Assembly (NCBI RefSeq): GCF_029917005.1
Contig: NZ_CP123967.1
Span: 1,054,001-1,118,000, forward strand
Direction: 5' to 3'
From: Tessaracoccus lacteus
Lineage (GTDB): Bacteria; Actinomycetota; Actinomycetes; Propionibacteriales; Propionibacteriaceae
Length of the DNA stretch: 64,000 bases
Shown here: in pieces, positions 23,408-31,937 of the stretch
How positions within the stretch are numbered: position 1 is the first letter of the stretch
Layout: the number at the start of each line of letters is the position of its first letter
The notes under the pieces: generated by a model
The model's database searches: none
The model's input: the letters and a program-made list of their open reading frames with translations, nothing else
What the model was told of the DNA's origin: nothing
Program-made: the position numbers and the translations under genes

Positions 23408-23495
23408 TTCGCGTTCCGATGACCCTCGCCCGGCGCCCGTGACGCGTCGCACCCCCGATGTGGAGAAACCAGACCGGTCCGTTAACATTGGGCCC

Positions 23496-23756
23496 GTGAT
23501 TGTCCCCCTCGTGTCTTGGCCCATCACCACGCTCTCGATCATCGTGGTGATCCTCAGTGTGCTGCTGGCAGCCACCGTCCTCCTCCACAAGGGTCGTGGT
23601 GGAGGCATGTCTGACCTCTTCGGAGGTGGCATGTCCACCTCGATGGGTGGCGCCTCGACCGCCGAGCGTCGTCTCGACCGGATCACCGTGGTCCTCGGCC
23701 TGCTGTGGCTGGTGACCATCATCGGTCTTTTGGTCCTGTACCGCCTGGCCAACTGA
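23496..23756 (+). CDS. secG: Preprotein translocase subunit SecG
   Basis: SecG is a small subunit of the SecYEG channel. The 86-residue product has two hydrophobic helices (about 10-30 and 63-83) around the family motif LLHKGRGGGMSDLFGGG and a serine/glycine-rich loop (STSMGGASTAERRLDRIT). I chose the GTG at 23496: TAACAT at 23483-23488 would start transcription right at this codon, i.e. leaderless. A second GTG at 23511 is possible. secG just after tpiA is a conserved actinobacterial order. Confidence 0.9.
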   Translation: MIVPLVSWPITTLSIIVVILSVLLAATVLLHKGRGGGMSDLFGGGMSTSMGGASTAERRLDRITVVLGLLWLVTIIGLLVLYRLAN

Positions 23757-23813
23757 CGCCCGGACACGGGTCACAAGAACACCACAACTTCACGCTCAAG
23801 GGAGAACAGCAAA

Positions 23814-24170
23814 GTGGCAGGTGGCAACGCCATTCGCGGCAGCAGGGTCGGAGCAGGACCGATGGGCGAGGCCGAGCGCGGCGATTCCGCGCCCCGCTTC
23901 CAGGTGTCCTACTACTGCGCCAGCGGGCACGTGACCAGGCCGTCGTTCGCGGCGGAAGCACAGGTTCCCGAGTCGTGGGACTGCCCGCGCTGCGGGCTCC
24001 CGGCCAACACGGACGCGGAGAACCCCCCGCCGCCCCCGAAGATCACCCCGTACAAGACGCACCTCGCCTACGTGAAGGAGCGCCGCACGGAGGCCGAGGC
24101 GGCCCAGATCCTTGAGGAGGCCGTGACCGCGCTGCGTGCGCGCCGCGCCTCCGGGGAGATCATCTACTGA
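23814..24170 (+). CDS. rbpA: RNA polymerase-binding protein RbpA
   Basis: RbpA is an actinobacterial transcription factor that binds RNA polymerase and principal sigma factors and stabilises the open promoter complex. The 118-residue protein has the N-terminal tail with GSRVG, a core with YYCASGHV and a C-x2-C pair (DCPRCG) forming the zinc-ribbon-like fold, the basic linker and the C-terminal sigma-interacting helix (EERRTEAEAAQ-like, ending ASGEIIY). Start is GTG after a GGGAGAAC ribosome binding site. The gene ends before a 58-bp palindrome. Confidence 0.95.
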   Translation: MAGGNAIRGSRVGAGPMGEAERGDSAPRFQVSYYCASGHVTRPSFAAEAQVPESWDCPRCGLPANTDAENPPPPPKITPYKTHLAYVKERRTEAEAAQILEEAVTALRARRASGEIIY

Positions 24171-24187
24171 TCCTCCGAAGGGACTGA

Positions 24188-24245
24188 CAGACGACACGAG
24201 TCCGGGGACCGACCAGCTGGTCGGTCCCCGGACTCGTGTCGTCTG
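24188..24245. terminator. 58-bp perfect palindrome, bidirectional terminator
   Basis: Bases 24188-24216 and 24217-24245 are exact reverse complements, with no unpaired centre. It lies between the convergent rbpA and pgl, 18 and 7 bases from their stops, so it can end both transcripts. The length and perfection stand out against the other 12-18-bp terminators here. Confidence 0.85.
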
Positions 24246-24251
24246 GTGTGC

Positions 24252-24992
24252 TCAGAAAGGGCAGACGTAGCGCGGGGGCAGCCCGGAGGCGGCCGCCTCG
24301 TCGAGGAACCACCACGTCGACAGGCGCCCGTGCACGTGCGAGGCGGGGAGGTCCGGGTCGCCGTCGAGGGCCCTGGCGACGGCGGTGGCCTTCGTGGGCC
24401 CGGTGGTCATGAACCAGACCTCGTCGGATCTGTTGAACATCGGGATCGTCAGCGAGATGCGCTCGTCAGGGGCCTTGGGTGAGTCCTCGACGCCGATCAC
24501 GCGGCGGGTCGTGTGCGGGTCGAAGCTCGGGTGGGACGGGAAGATCGAGCCGATGTGCCCGTCGGCGCCCAGCCCGAGCAGCGTGATGTCGAAGGTGGTG
24601 TCACCCAGCTCCGTGGCGTACTCCGCTGCCGCCTCGTGGCTGTCCTTGCGCCCGTCCTTCCCCGCCATCATGTGCGTGTCGGCCGAGCTGATCGACACCG
24701 TCCGCGCCAGCCGCGTGATGGCCTGCAGCGAGTTCCGTTCCGGGTCTGTCGACGGCAGGAACCTCTCATCGCCCCACCACAGCTGCAGGCGGGACGCGTC
24801 GACCTCGGCGTCGGCGGCCAGGTCCGCGAACCTCTCGTACAGGTGGTTCGCGGCATCGCCCCCGGTCAGGCACAGGTGCACGATGTGCTGGCGGGCCTGG
24901 AGGTCGATGATGCGCTCGAGCAGCCGGACGGCGACGAGCTCCGGAACATCCCACTCGTCGTCGAGGCGCACCACCCGCGTGAACATCAGCAT
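24252..24992 (-). CDS. pgl: 6-phosphogluconolactonase
   Basis: Pgl hydrolyses 6-phosphogluconolactone, the product of Zwf. The 246 residues carry the sugar-phosphate-binding motifs HLCLTGG (about 40-46), WWGDERFLP (about 72-80) and LGLGADGHIGSIFPSHP (about 139-155), the active-site signature of the family. It overlaps the end of opcA by seven bases and closes the zwf-opcA-pgl operon. Confidence 0.95.
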   Translation of the reverse strand: MLMFTRVVRLDDEWDVPELVAVRLLERIIDLQARQHIVHLCLTGGDAANHLYERFADLAADAEVDASRLQLWWGDERFLPSTDPERNSLQAITRLARTVSISSADTHMMAGKDGRKDSHEAAAEYATELGDTTFDITLLGLGADGHIGSIFPSHPSFDPHTTRRVIGVEDSPKAPDERISLTIPMFNRSDEVWFMTTGPTKATAVARALDGDPDLPASHVHGRLSTWWFLDEAAASGLPPRYVCPF

Positions 24993-25897
24993 CCGCCGTC
25001 GGAGTCCCGGCAGACGCGCTGCGTGGCGGCCTCGAAGATCTCGTCGGCATCGGTGCGACGGAGCTCCTCGGTCAGCAGGTCGGGCAGCGACCGGCGGCGC
25101 AGGGCCACGGAGCGCCGGGGCTCGCCCGGCACCTGGTAGACGGCGGTGATGTCATCGATCCGGCGCACGCTGATGTCTCCCTCCTCGGTGCTCAGCACGA
25201 CCTCGTTCACTCCGACCATATCGCCGTCGAGCCGCTCGACGTGCAGGCCGAGCCGTTCGCTCAGCCAGGCGGCCAGCAGCGTGGCCGGCGCGTTGTCGGG
25301 GGCGGAGACCACGCGTGCGGACGTCACGGGCAGCTGCGTCTGGTCCAAGGCGGCCGCCAGGAGAGCCCGCCACCTCGTCAGCCGGGTCCACGCCAGGTCC
25401 GTGTCGCCGTCCGCGTGCGCGCCCGCACGGCGCACCAGCGCGGCCTGAGGATCGGCGCTGCCACTCGCGTCGGTGATCCTGCGGTCGGCCAGCGACCCGA
25501 TCGGGTCGGCGGACAGGTTGTCGGGGGCCTCGTTCGGCCACCACACGATGGTGGGCGAGTCGGGCAGCAGCAGGGGAAGGCACACCGAGTCGCCGTGAGC
25601 GCGGAGCCCGCCGTGCAGGCGAAGCACCACGAGATCGCCGGGGATGCCCTCGCCGACCTCGATGGAGGCGTCGAGCCGCGCGTCGTCGTCATCGTCGACG
25701 AAGGTCACGACGATCACGCGCGAAGGGTGCGCCGTGGCGGACTCCTTCGCGGCGTGCAGCACCTCCTCGAAGTGGGCGTCGTCGGTCACGATCAGCAGCG
25801 TCAGCACCATGCCGGACGCGGTCCCGACGAAGCGGCGGCCCTTCAGCAGCGCCTCGTCGATGTCACGCGCCGAGGTGTCCTTGAGCTCGACGATCAT
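24986..25897 (-). CDS. opcA: Glucose-6-phosphate dehydrogenase assembly protein OpcA
   Basis: OpcA is a conserved partner of Zwf in actinobacteria and cyanobacteria that supports the activity or oligomerisation of the dehydrogenase. The 303-residue sequence contains the family landmarks LVVLRLHGG, PTIVWWPNEAPDNLSADPIG and LTRWRALLAAALD. It lies 13 bases after zwf and overlaps pgl, a fixed arrangement in this phylum. Confidence 0.93.
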   Translation of the reverse strand: MIVELKDTSARDIDEALLKGRRFVGTASGMVLTLLIVTDDAHFEEVLHAAKESATAHPSRVIVVTFVDDDDDARLDASIEVGEGIPGDLVVLRLHGGLRAHGDSVCLPLLLPDSPTIVWWPNEAPDNLSADPIGSLADRRITDASGSADPQAALVRRAGAHADGDTDLAWTRLTRWRALLAAALDQTQLPVTSARVVSAPDNAPATLLAAWLSERLGLHVERLDGDMVGVNEVVLSTEEGDISVRRIDDITAVYQVPGEPRRSVALRRRSLPDLLTEELRRTDADEIFEAATQRVCRDSDGGC

Positions 25898-25910
25898 CAG
25901 CTCACTCCTT

Positions 25911-27440
25911 TCACGGCCTGCGCCAGGCGAAGCCGTCGCGGGCCAGCATGTCGTCGCCGACCTTCGGGCCCCACGTGCCGGAAGGATACTGCTCGGGCTC
26001 CTCGTCGAGCGAAGCCCAGTAGTCGATGACGGGGTCGAGGATCTTCCAGCTCAGCTCCACCTCCTCCTGCTGCGGGAACAGCGGGGGGTCGCCGAGCAGC
26101 ACGTCGAGGATGAGGCGCTCGTAGGCCTCGGGTGATGTCTCGGTGAAGGAGCCGCCGTAGCCGAAGTCCATCGAGACCTCGCGGATGTCCATCTGGGTGC
26201 CGGGCACCTTGGCCCCGAACCGCAGGGTGACGCCCTCGTCGGGCTGGATGCGCATCACCAGCGCGTTCGTGCCGAGCTCGGTGGTATCGGTGGCAGCGAA
26301 CGGCAGATGCGGGGCGCGCTTGAAACTCAGCGCCACCTCCGTCACGCGGCGCGGCATCCGCTTCGCGGTGCGCAGATAGAAGGGGACCCCTGCCCAGCGC
26401 CGGTTGTCGATGTCGACGCGCATGGCGGCGAAGGTCTCGGTGTGCGAGTCCGGCGCGACGCCGTCCTCCTGCCGGTACCCGCCCACGGCCCGCCCGCCCT
26501 GCCAGCCCGCGGCATACTGGCCGCGCGCCGTCGAGAGGTCGTAGCGGTCCGGGACGTGTGCCGCGGCCAGGACCTTCTGCTTCTCCGCGCGCAGCTGCGA
26601 GGCCTCGAAGCTCGTCGGCTCCTCCATCGCGGTCAGCGCCAGCAGCTGCAGGAGGTGGTTCTGCATGACGTCGCGGGCGATGCCGATGCCGTCGAAGTAG
26701 CCTGCGCGGCCGCCGATGCCGATGTCCTCGGCCATCGTGACCTGCACCTGGCTGACGTAGTGGTTGTTCCAGATCGGCTCGAACATCTGGTTCGCGAAGC
26801 GCAGCGCCAGCATGTTCTGCACCGTCTCCTTGCCCAGGTAGTGGTCGATGCGGAAGACCTCCTGCGGGAGGAACAGCGTCTCGACGACGTCGTTCAGCTC
26901 GCGGGCGGAGGCCAGGTCGTGCCCGAAGGGCTTCTCGATGACGACGCGGTGCCAGGTGCCGGGACGGCGCTCGGCCAGCCCGTGCCTGGACAGCTGGCTC
27001 ATCACCTGCTCGAAGCCCGACGGGGGGATGGAGAGGTAGAACGCGTGGTTCCCGCCGGTGCCACGCGCTGTGTCCAGCTCCTCGAGCGTCGCGCGGAGCC
27101 GCTCGAACGACTCGTCCGAGTCGAACTGGCCAGGCACGAAGCGGATGCCCTCCAGCAGCTGCTGCCAGACCTCCTCGCGGAACGGTGTCCTGGCGTGTTC
27201 CTTGACTGCCTCGTGGACCACCTGGGCGAAGTCCTGATCCTCCCAGTCCCGGCGGGCGAAACCGACGAGCCCGAAGCCCGGCGGCAGGAGCCCGCGGTTG
27301 GCCAGGTCATAGACGGCCGGCATGAGCTTCTTGCGGGACAGGTCGCCCGTGACGCCGAAGATCACCAGCACGCAGGGGCCCGCGATGCGCGGCAGCCGCC
27401 GGTCGAGCGGGTCACGCAGTGGGTTCACGTAGTCGTTCAT
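25911..27440 (-). CDS. zwf: Glucose-6-phosphate 1-dehydrogenase
   Basis: Zwf makes NADPH and 6-phosphogluconolactone from glucose 6-phosphate. The 509-residue protein shows the nucleotide motif IFGVTGDLSRKKL (about 28-40), EKPFGHDL and the catalytic signature RIDHYLGKETVQN (about 197-209, with the catalytic His and the substrate Lys). Length and motifs are complete. In many actinobacteria tkt and tal precede zwf; here ctaB diverges directly from it and neither gene is in the window. Confidence 0.97.
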   Translation of the reverse strand: MNDYVNPLRDPLDRRLPRIAGPCVLVIFGVTGDLSRKKLMPAVYDLANRGLLPPGFGLVGFARRDWEDQDFAQVVHEAVKEHARTPFREEVWQQLLEGIRFVPGQFDSDESFERLRATLEELDTARGTGGNHAFYLSIPPSGFEQVMSQLSRHGLAERRPGTWHRVVIEKPFGHDLASARELNDVVETLFLPQEVFRIDHYLGKETVQNMLALRFANQMFEPIWNNHYVSQVQVTMAEDIGIGGRAGYFDGIGIARDVMQNHLLQLLALTAMEEPTSFEASQLRAEKQKVLAAAHVPDRYDLSTARGQYAAGWQGGRAVGGYRQEDGVAPDSHTETFAAMRVDIDNRRWAGVPFYLRTAKRMPRRVTEVALSFKRAPHLPFAATDTTELGTNALVMRIQPDEGVTLRFGAKVPGTQMDIREVSMDFGYGGSFTETSPEAYERLILDVLLGDPPLFPQQEEVELSWKILDPVIDYWASLDEEPEQYPSGTWGPKVGDDMLARDGFAWRRP

Positions 27441-27598
27441 CAGTAAGCCACCCTAGTCCGACCGGCCGCCGACGGGACTCATGTGCGCCAGTGGCGATCG
27501 CGCGAGTCTCATCAATCGGGTTCGGTGTCCGGCCGAGCCCGGCTAGACTGCCGTGGACGGTCGCCGCTACCGGTGCGCGGGCGTCTCACCGGTAGCGG

Positions 27599-28534
27599 AT
27601 GAATGGGGAGTTTGTGGCTGTCAGCTCAGTGGCCGCGGTGTCGGAGGTTCGCCTCGGCGATGTCGTGAAGGCATACGTCGCGTTGACGAAACCGCGCATC
27701 ATCGAGTTGCTGCTCGTCACGACCCTTCCTGCCATGTTCCTGGCCGCCGGCGGCGTGCCGCCGTGGCAGCTCATGCTGGTGACGTTCGTGGGCGGCCTGT
27801 TCGCGGCCGCGTCCGCGAACACGTTCAACTGTGTGCTGGATGCCGACATCGACGAGGTCATGCGCCGCACCCGACGCCGTCCCGTGCCGCGGCACCAGGT
27901 CACTCCCGCGGCCGCGACGACCTTCGGTGCCGTGCTGGCGGTCCTCGCGACGGTCATCCTCGGCTTCGGCGCGAACTGGCTCTCGGCCATCCTGGCGCTG
28001 GCCGCGAACGCCTTCTACATCTTCGTCTACACGATGTGGCTGAAGCGCCGCACGTCGCAGAACATCGTCTGGGGCGGCATCGCCGGCTGCTTCCCGCCCC
28101 TGATCGGCTGGACGGCCGTAACCGGGGCCGTTGCCTGGCCCCCGCTGGTCCTGTTCGCGGTGGTCTTCCTCTGGACGCCCCCGCACACCTGGGCGTTGAG
28201 CTTCCGCTACAAGGACGACTACGCCGCTGCGGGCGTGCCGATGCTGCCCGTGGTGATGGGCGCCCCGCGGGTTGCCAAGCGCATCTTCTGGTACTCGGTG
28301 GCCACCGTCGCCGTCTCGCTGCTGCTGTGGCCGCTGGCCCCGACGGGATGGCTGTACCCCGTGGCCGCGGCCGTGTTCGGTGCCGTGATGCTGCGGGAGG
28401 CCTGGGCACTCTGGTCGCGGGCCCGCGCCGGACTCGAGGGCGCCCAGCTGAAGGCCATGCGCCTGTTCCACTGGTCGAACACCTATCTCGCGCTGCTGTT
28501 CCTCGCGGTGGCGATCGACCCGCTGATCTTCTGA
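27599..28534 (+). CDS. ctaB: Protoheme IX farnesyltransferase (heme O synthase)
   Basis: CtaB adds a farnesyl group to heme B, giving heme O for terminal oxidases. The 311-residue membrane protein has about nine helices, the prenyl diphosphate-binding motif [15 protein letters not shown] near 79-93 and the second loop [15 protein letters not shown]. The TKPRI motif near 31 is also characteristic. A GTG 15 bases into the gene is a possible alternative start. It works with CtaA, encoded 6 kb away, to make heme A. TAGACT at 27544-27549 may be its -10. Confidence 0.95.
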   Translation: MNGEFVAVSSVAAVSEVRLGDVVKAYVALTKPRIIELLLVTTLPAMFLAAGGVPPWQLMLVTFVGGLFAAASANTFNCVLDADIDEVMRRTRRRPVPRHQVTPAAATTFGAVLAVLATVILGFGANWLSAILALAANAFYIFVYTMWLKRRTSQNIVWGGIAGCFPPLIGWTAVTGAVAWPPLVLFAVVFLWTPPHTWALSFRYKDDYAAAGVPMLPVVMGAPRVAKRIFWYSVATVAVSLLLWPLAPTGWLYPVAAAVFGAVMLREAWALWSRARAGLEGAQLKAMRLFHWSNTYLALLFLAVAIDPLIF

Positions 28535-28541
28535 GGCCCGT

Positions 28542-29822
28542 GTGCCACGGTTCCTCCAGACGCTGCCCGACGGCACCGTCAAGCAGGTCAACCCGTTCAC
28601 CGGCACCCAGGTGTGGACGGTGCCCGGCCGCGGCAACCGCCCGCTGGGCCTCCCGCACCCGGATCCCCGTCCGCTGACCGACGAACGACGCACGCGCGAG
28701 TGCGCCTTCTGCCAGGACCGCTATCTCGACACGCCGCCGGAGAAGGCCCGCGTCGTGGCGGGGGAGACGTTCGACTGGCTGCCGGCCGCCCGACTGTTCG
28801 ACACCGTCGCCGACTTCCGCCGGGTGCCCAACCTGTTCGAGATCCTGAGCTATGACTACTGGCGCCTCAACCACGGCTACGAGGTGGCCCCGCGAATCGC
28901 GCGACGCCGCGCCGACTACCTGGCCGACCCGGCCGGCCGCGCCCACGTCCTGCGCGTGATCGAAGCCAAGCTCCGGGCCGCGGGGGAGGAGCCCGGCGAC
29001 CTGACCGAGGACGAGCGGCTCGCCAGGGCCGACGGCTTCTTCGGAGGCGGCCACGACGTCGTGATCGCCCGCCGCCACTTCGCCGACGACGCCGCCGACG
29101 ACTCCGGCCTCGCGTCGTCGGGCACGCTGAGCCCCGACGAGCACCGCGCGTTCGTCCGCTTCGCCGCCGACTCCGCGCGACGGCTGTACGCCGTCAACCC
29201 GCACGCCCGCTACGTCGCGGTCTTCCAGAACTGGTTGCGCCCCGCGGGCGCGTCGTTCGACCACCTGCACAAGCAGCTCGTCGCCATCGATGAGCTCGGG
29301 GCATCGCAGGAGGCGACGCTGGCGCGGCTCGAGGCGGAGCCCGACCTCTTCAACGCCGCCGGGGTGGACCACGCCGCGGCCGCCGGGCTGATCATCGCCA
29401 CCACCGAGCACGCCGTCGCGTGGGCCGGGTTCGGGCACCGGTATCCGACGATCGAGATCGCCTCCCGCAGCCCGCATACCCGGCCGTGGGAGCACACGCG
29501 CGCCGAGCTCGACTCCGTCAGCGACCTGCTGCACGCCATGCACGCCGCCACCGGGGCGGACGTGCCGTGCAACGAGGAGTGGTACTACCAGCCGCCCGGC
29601 GTCGCGACGGCGATGCCGTGGCGCGTGCTGCTGAAGTGGCGCGTCTCCACGCTCGCGGGCTTCGAGGGGGCCACCCGGATCTATCTCAACACCGTCTCGC
29701 CCGCGGCACTGCGCGAGCGCGTGGTGACACGGCTCGCGGCGCTGCAGGCCTCCGGCGCGGTCGCGGCCTGCGTCCGGATCGGCGGGGATCCGGGGCCCGC
29801 GCCGCTGCGCTACCTGGGCTGA
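28542..29822 (+). CDS. DUF4921 family, GalT-like protein
   Basis: This 426-residue protein resembles galactose-1-phosphate uridylyltransferases. An N-terminal metal-type pair CAFCQDRY (about 47-54) and a histidine-triad-like FDHLHKQLVAI motif (about 240-250) are the expected metal and nucleotidyl-transfer elements, but HLHKQ replaces the HPHGQ of true GalT. I recall this as the DUF4921 family, whose substrate has not been defined. Start GTG lies seven bases after ctaB, so the two are probably cotranscribed. No galK or galE is nearby, which argues against ordinary galactose metabolism. Confidence 0.7.
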   Translation: MPRFLQTLPDGTVKQVNPFTGTQVWTVPGRGNRPLGLPHPDPRPLTDERRTRECAFCQDRYLDTPPEKARVVAGETFDWLPAARLFDTVADFRRVPNLFEILSYDYWRLNHGYEVAPRIARRRADYLADPAGRAHVLRVIEAKLRAAGEEPGDLTEDERLARADGFFGGGHDVVIARRHFADDAADDSGLASSGTLSPDEHRAFVRFAADSARRLYAVNPHARYVAVFQNWLRPAGASFDHLHKQLVAIDELGASQEATLARLEAEPDLFNAAGVDHAAAAGLIIATTEHAVAWAGFGHRYPTIEIASRSPHTRPWEHTRAELDSVSDLLHAMHAATGADVPCNEEWYYQPPGVATAMPWRVLLKWRVSTLAGFEGATRIYLNTVSPAALRERVVTRLAALQASGAVAACVRIGGDPGPAPLRYLG

Positions 29823-29923
29823 ACGCCCAACCGCACGGAACGTCGGCCTGCTGCTGGCCGTCGCCGGCGCGGCGGCCGCTGAGCCCCGCCGGCGTTAGTG
29901 TTTCCCCCGACCGAGGGGGAGAC

Positions 29924-31360
29924 ATGTCCGCTGCAGCGCCCGGACCCGACGCTCCCAGGGGAGTCATCGGGGTCCTGATCGTCGCCGCCTTCGTCGTCAT
30001 CCTCAACGAGACGACGATGAACGTGGCGCTGAGCAGCATCATGGCCTCACTCGGCGTCACCGAGCGCACCGCGCAGTGGCTCACCACCGCGTTCCTGCTC
30101 ACGATGGCCGTCGTGATCCCCGTCACCGGGTGGCTGCTCGACCGGCTCACGACCCGCCAGGTGTTCACGATCGCCATGACCACCTTCACTCTCGGGACGG
30201 TGGTGTGCGCGCTCGCGCCCGGCTTCCCAGCGCTGCTGATCGGGCGCATCGTGCAGGCCTCCGGCACCGCCGTGATGATGCCCCTGCTGATGACCACCGT
30301 GATGAGGCTCGTGCCGTCCGAGACCCGCGGGGCGATGATGGGCAACATCTCCATGGTGATCGCGGTCGCCCCCGCCATCGGGCCGACGCTGTCCGGGGTG
30401 CTGCTGCAGCTGGGCAGCTGGCGCTACGTGTTCTGCCTCGTCGCGCCCGTCGCCGCCGTCATGCTGCTGCTCGGGCGCCGCCGGCTCGTCAACGTCGGCC
30501 ACCCCGTCGACACCCCGCTTGACCTCATCTCGATCCCGCTGACCATCCTGGCCTTCGGGCCGCTCGTCTACGGGCTCAGCCTGATCGGCGCCGAGCACGT
30601 CGCGTGGTGGCAGCCGTGGCTCGCTGTCGGCATCGGGGTCGGGGCGCTCGTCGCCTTCGTCGCCCGCCAGCTCGTGCTGCAGGGCCGCGACGCCGCCTTC
30701 CTCGATCTCAGAACCTTCACCGTCTCCTCGTTCACGGTGTCGGTGGTGATGATGGCCGTGGCGATGATGGCGCTGTTCGGGACCATCATCATGCTGCCGC
30801 TGCTGCTCCAGCGCGCCTTCGGGTTGGCCCCGCTGCAGGTGGGGCTGATGCTGCTGCCCGGCGGGGTCGCGATGGGCCTGCTGTCCCCGGTGGTCGGCCG
30901 GCTCTACGACCGGCTCGGGCCGCGCGTGCTCGTCGTACCCGCCAGCCTCGCGGTGCTGGCCGTCTTCGCGTTCCTCAGTACCATCTCGCTCGCCACGCCC
31001 TGGTGGGCCGTCATGGCGTCACACATCTTGCTGAGTCTCGGCTTCGCCTGCCTCTTCACGCCGCTGTTCACCGTCGGGCTCGGGTCGCTGCCCGAGGGCC
31101 TCTACGCGCACGGCTCCGCGGTGATGGGAGCCACGCAGCAGGTCGCGGGCGCGGCGGGCACCGCCGTGTTCGTCACGATCTTCGCGACGCAGAGCGCCGC
31201 CGCGGCGCCCACCGCGCCGAGCGAGGCCGCCGCGATGCTGGTCGGCGCGCACTGGGCCTTCCTCGGCGCCGGCGCGATCTGGACCGCGGGCGTCGTGTGT
31301 TCATTCTTCGTCCGCAGGCCCGCTGAGGAACTGGCGCCCGCGGAGGACGCCCACGCCTGA
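29924..31360 (+). CDS. MFS transporter, DHA2 (drug:H+ antiporter-2) family
   Basis: The 478-residue inner-membrane protein has many hydrophobic helices (about 14 expected for DHA2), the early ILNETTMNVALSSI segment typical of EmrB/QacA-like pumps, the loop motif GWLLDRLTTRQVF (motif A) and the antiporter motif GPTLSGVLLQ...WRYVF (motif C). These families export cationic or amphipathic compounds using the proton gradient; the substrate is not predictable. Start ATG follows a GAGGGGGAGA ribosome binding site. It is convergent with the DinB-like gene five bases away. Confidence 0.85.
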   Translation: MSAAAPGPDAPRGVIGVLIVAAFVVILNETTMNVALSSIMASLGVTERTAQWLTTAFLLTMAVVIPVTGWLLDRLTTRQVFTIAMTTFTLGTVVCALAPGFPALLIGRIVQASGTAVMMPLLMTTVMRLVPSETRGAMMGNISMVIAVAPAIGPTLSGVLLQLGSWRYVFCLVAPVAAVMLLLGRRRLVNVGHPVDTPLDLISIPLTILAFGPLVYGLSLIGAEHVAWWQPWLAVGIGVGALVAFVARQLVLQGRDAAFLDLRTFTVSSFTVSVVMMAVAMMALFGTIIMLPLLLQRAFGLAPLQVGLMLLPGGVAMGLLSPVVGRLYDRLGPRVLVVPASLAVLAVFAFLSTISLATPWWAVMASHILLSLGFACLFTPLFTVGLGSLPEGLYAHGSAVMGATQQVAGAAGTAVFVTIFATQSAAAAPTAPSEAAAMLVGAHWAFLGAGAIWTAGVVCSFFVRRPAEELAPAEDAHA

Positions 31361-31365
31361 CGCGC

Positions 31366-31932
31366 TCAGGCCCGTTCAGCGAGCGCGGTGAGCCGGGAGA
31401 CGTGCGCCTCCCAGCCGTCGGCGGGCTCGCCGATGTTGTCGCCGGGGGACCGCAGGCCGACGGTGCCGTCGGCCAGCTCGCGCAGGATGTCGGCCTGCCC
31501 CGCGTGCTGGGCCAGATCGCCGAGCGTGTGGACCAGGAGGTGTCCCAGCGTCGTCGCACCCCGGTCGCCCCACCACGGCACGTGCCCGGGAGCGTCCAGC
31601 GGCAGCGCGGCCACCGAGGCCCGGACGGCCTCGCCGACGCGCTCATACAACTCGAGCACCCAGGCGACCGTTTCGTCGGCCGCCAGGTACAGGTCCGCGT
31701 TCGGGTCGGCGTCGAAGTCGGGCTCCACGATGCCTCGCACCGCGTCGCGGCCGACGCAGGTGACCAGGTAGCCGTGCTCGATGAAGCAGCAGTGCTTGAC
31801 CAGCCCCGCGAGGTTGGTTCCCGTGGGCGTGCGGGGGAGCCGCGCGGCGCGCTCGTCGAGACCCGCGAGCTTGCCGATCAGGTTGCCGCGGACGACCTCC
31901 AGCTCCCGCAGCAGCGACTCCCCGACGCCCAT
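31366..31932 (-). CDS. DinB-fold family protein (DUF664)
   Basis: A 188-residue four-helix-bundle protein. The elements VKHCCFIEHGYL near 46-57 and HTLGDLAQHAGQADILRELADG near 138-159 supply the histidines that bind a metal in the DinB/YfiT superfamily. In actinobacteria several DUF664 proteins are thiol-dependent transferases or isomerases using mycothiol; the reaction here is unknown. Six bases separate it from the M3 peptidase gene upstream. The longer reading frame extending to 32670 is antisense-like sequence within the peptidase gene and is not used. Confidence 0.8.
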   Translation of the reverse strand: MGVGESLLRELEVVRGNLIGKLAGLDERAARLPRTPTGTNLAGLVKHCCFIEHGYLVTCVGRDAVRGIVEPDFDADPNADLYLAADETVAWVLELYERVGEAVRASVAALPLDAPGHVPWWGDRGATTLGHLLVHTLGDLAQHAGQADILRELADGTVGLRSPGDNIGEPADGWEAHVSRLTALAERA

Positions 31933-31937
31933 CACGG

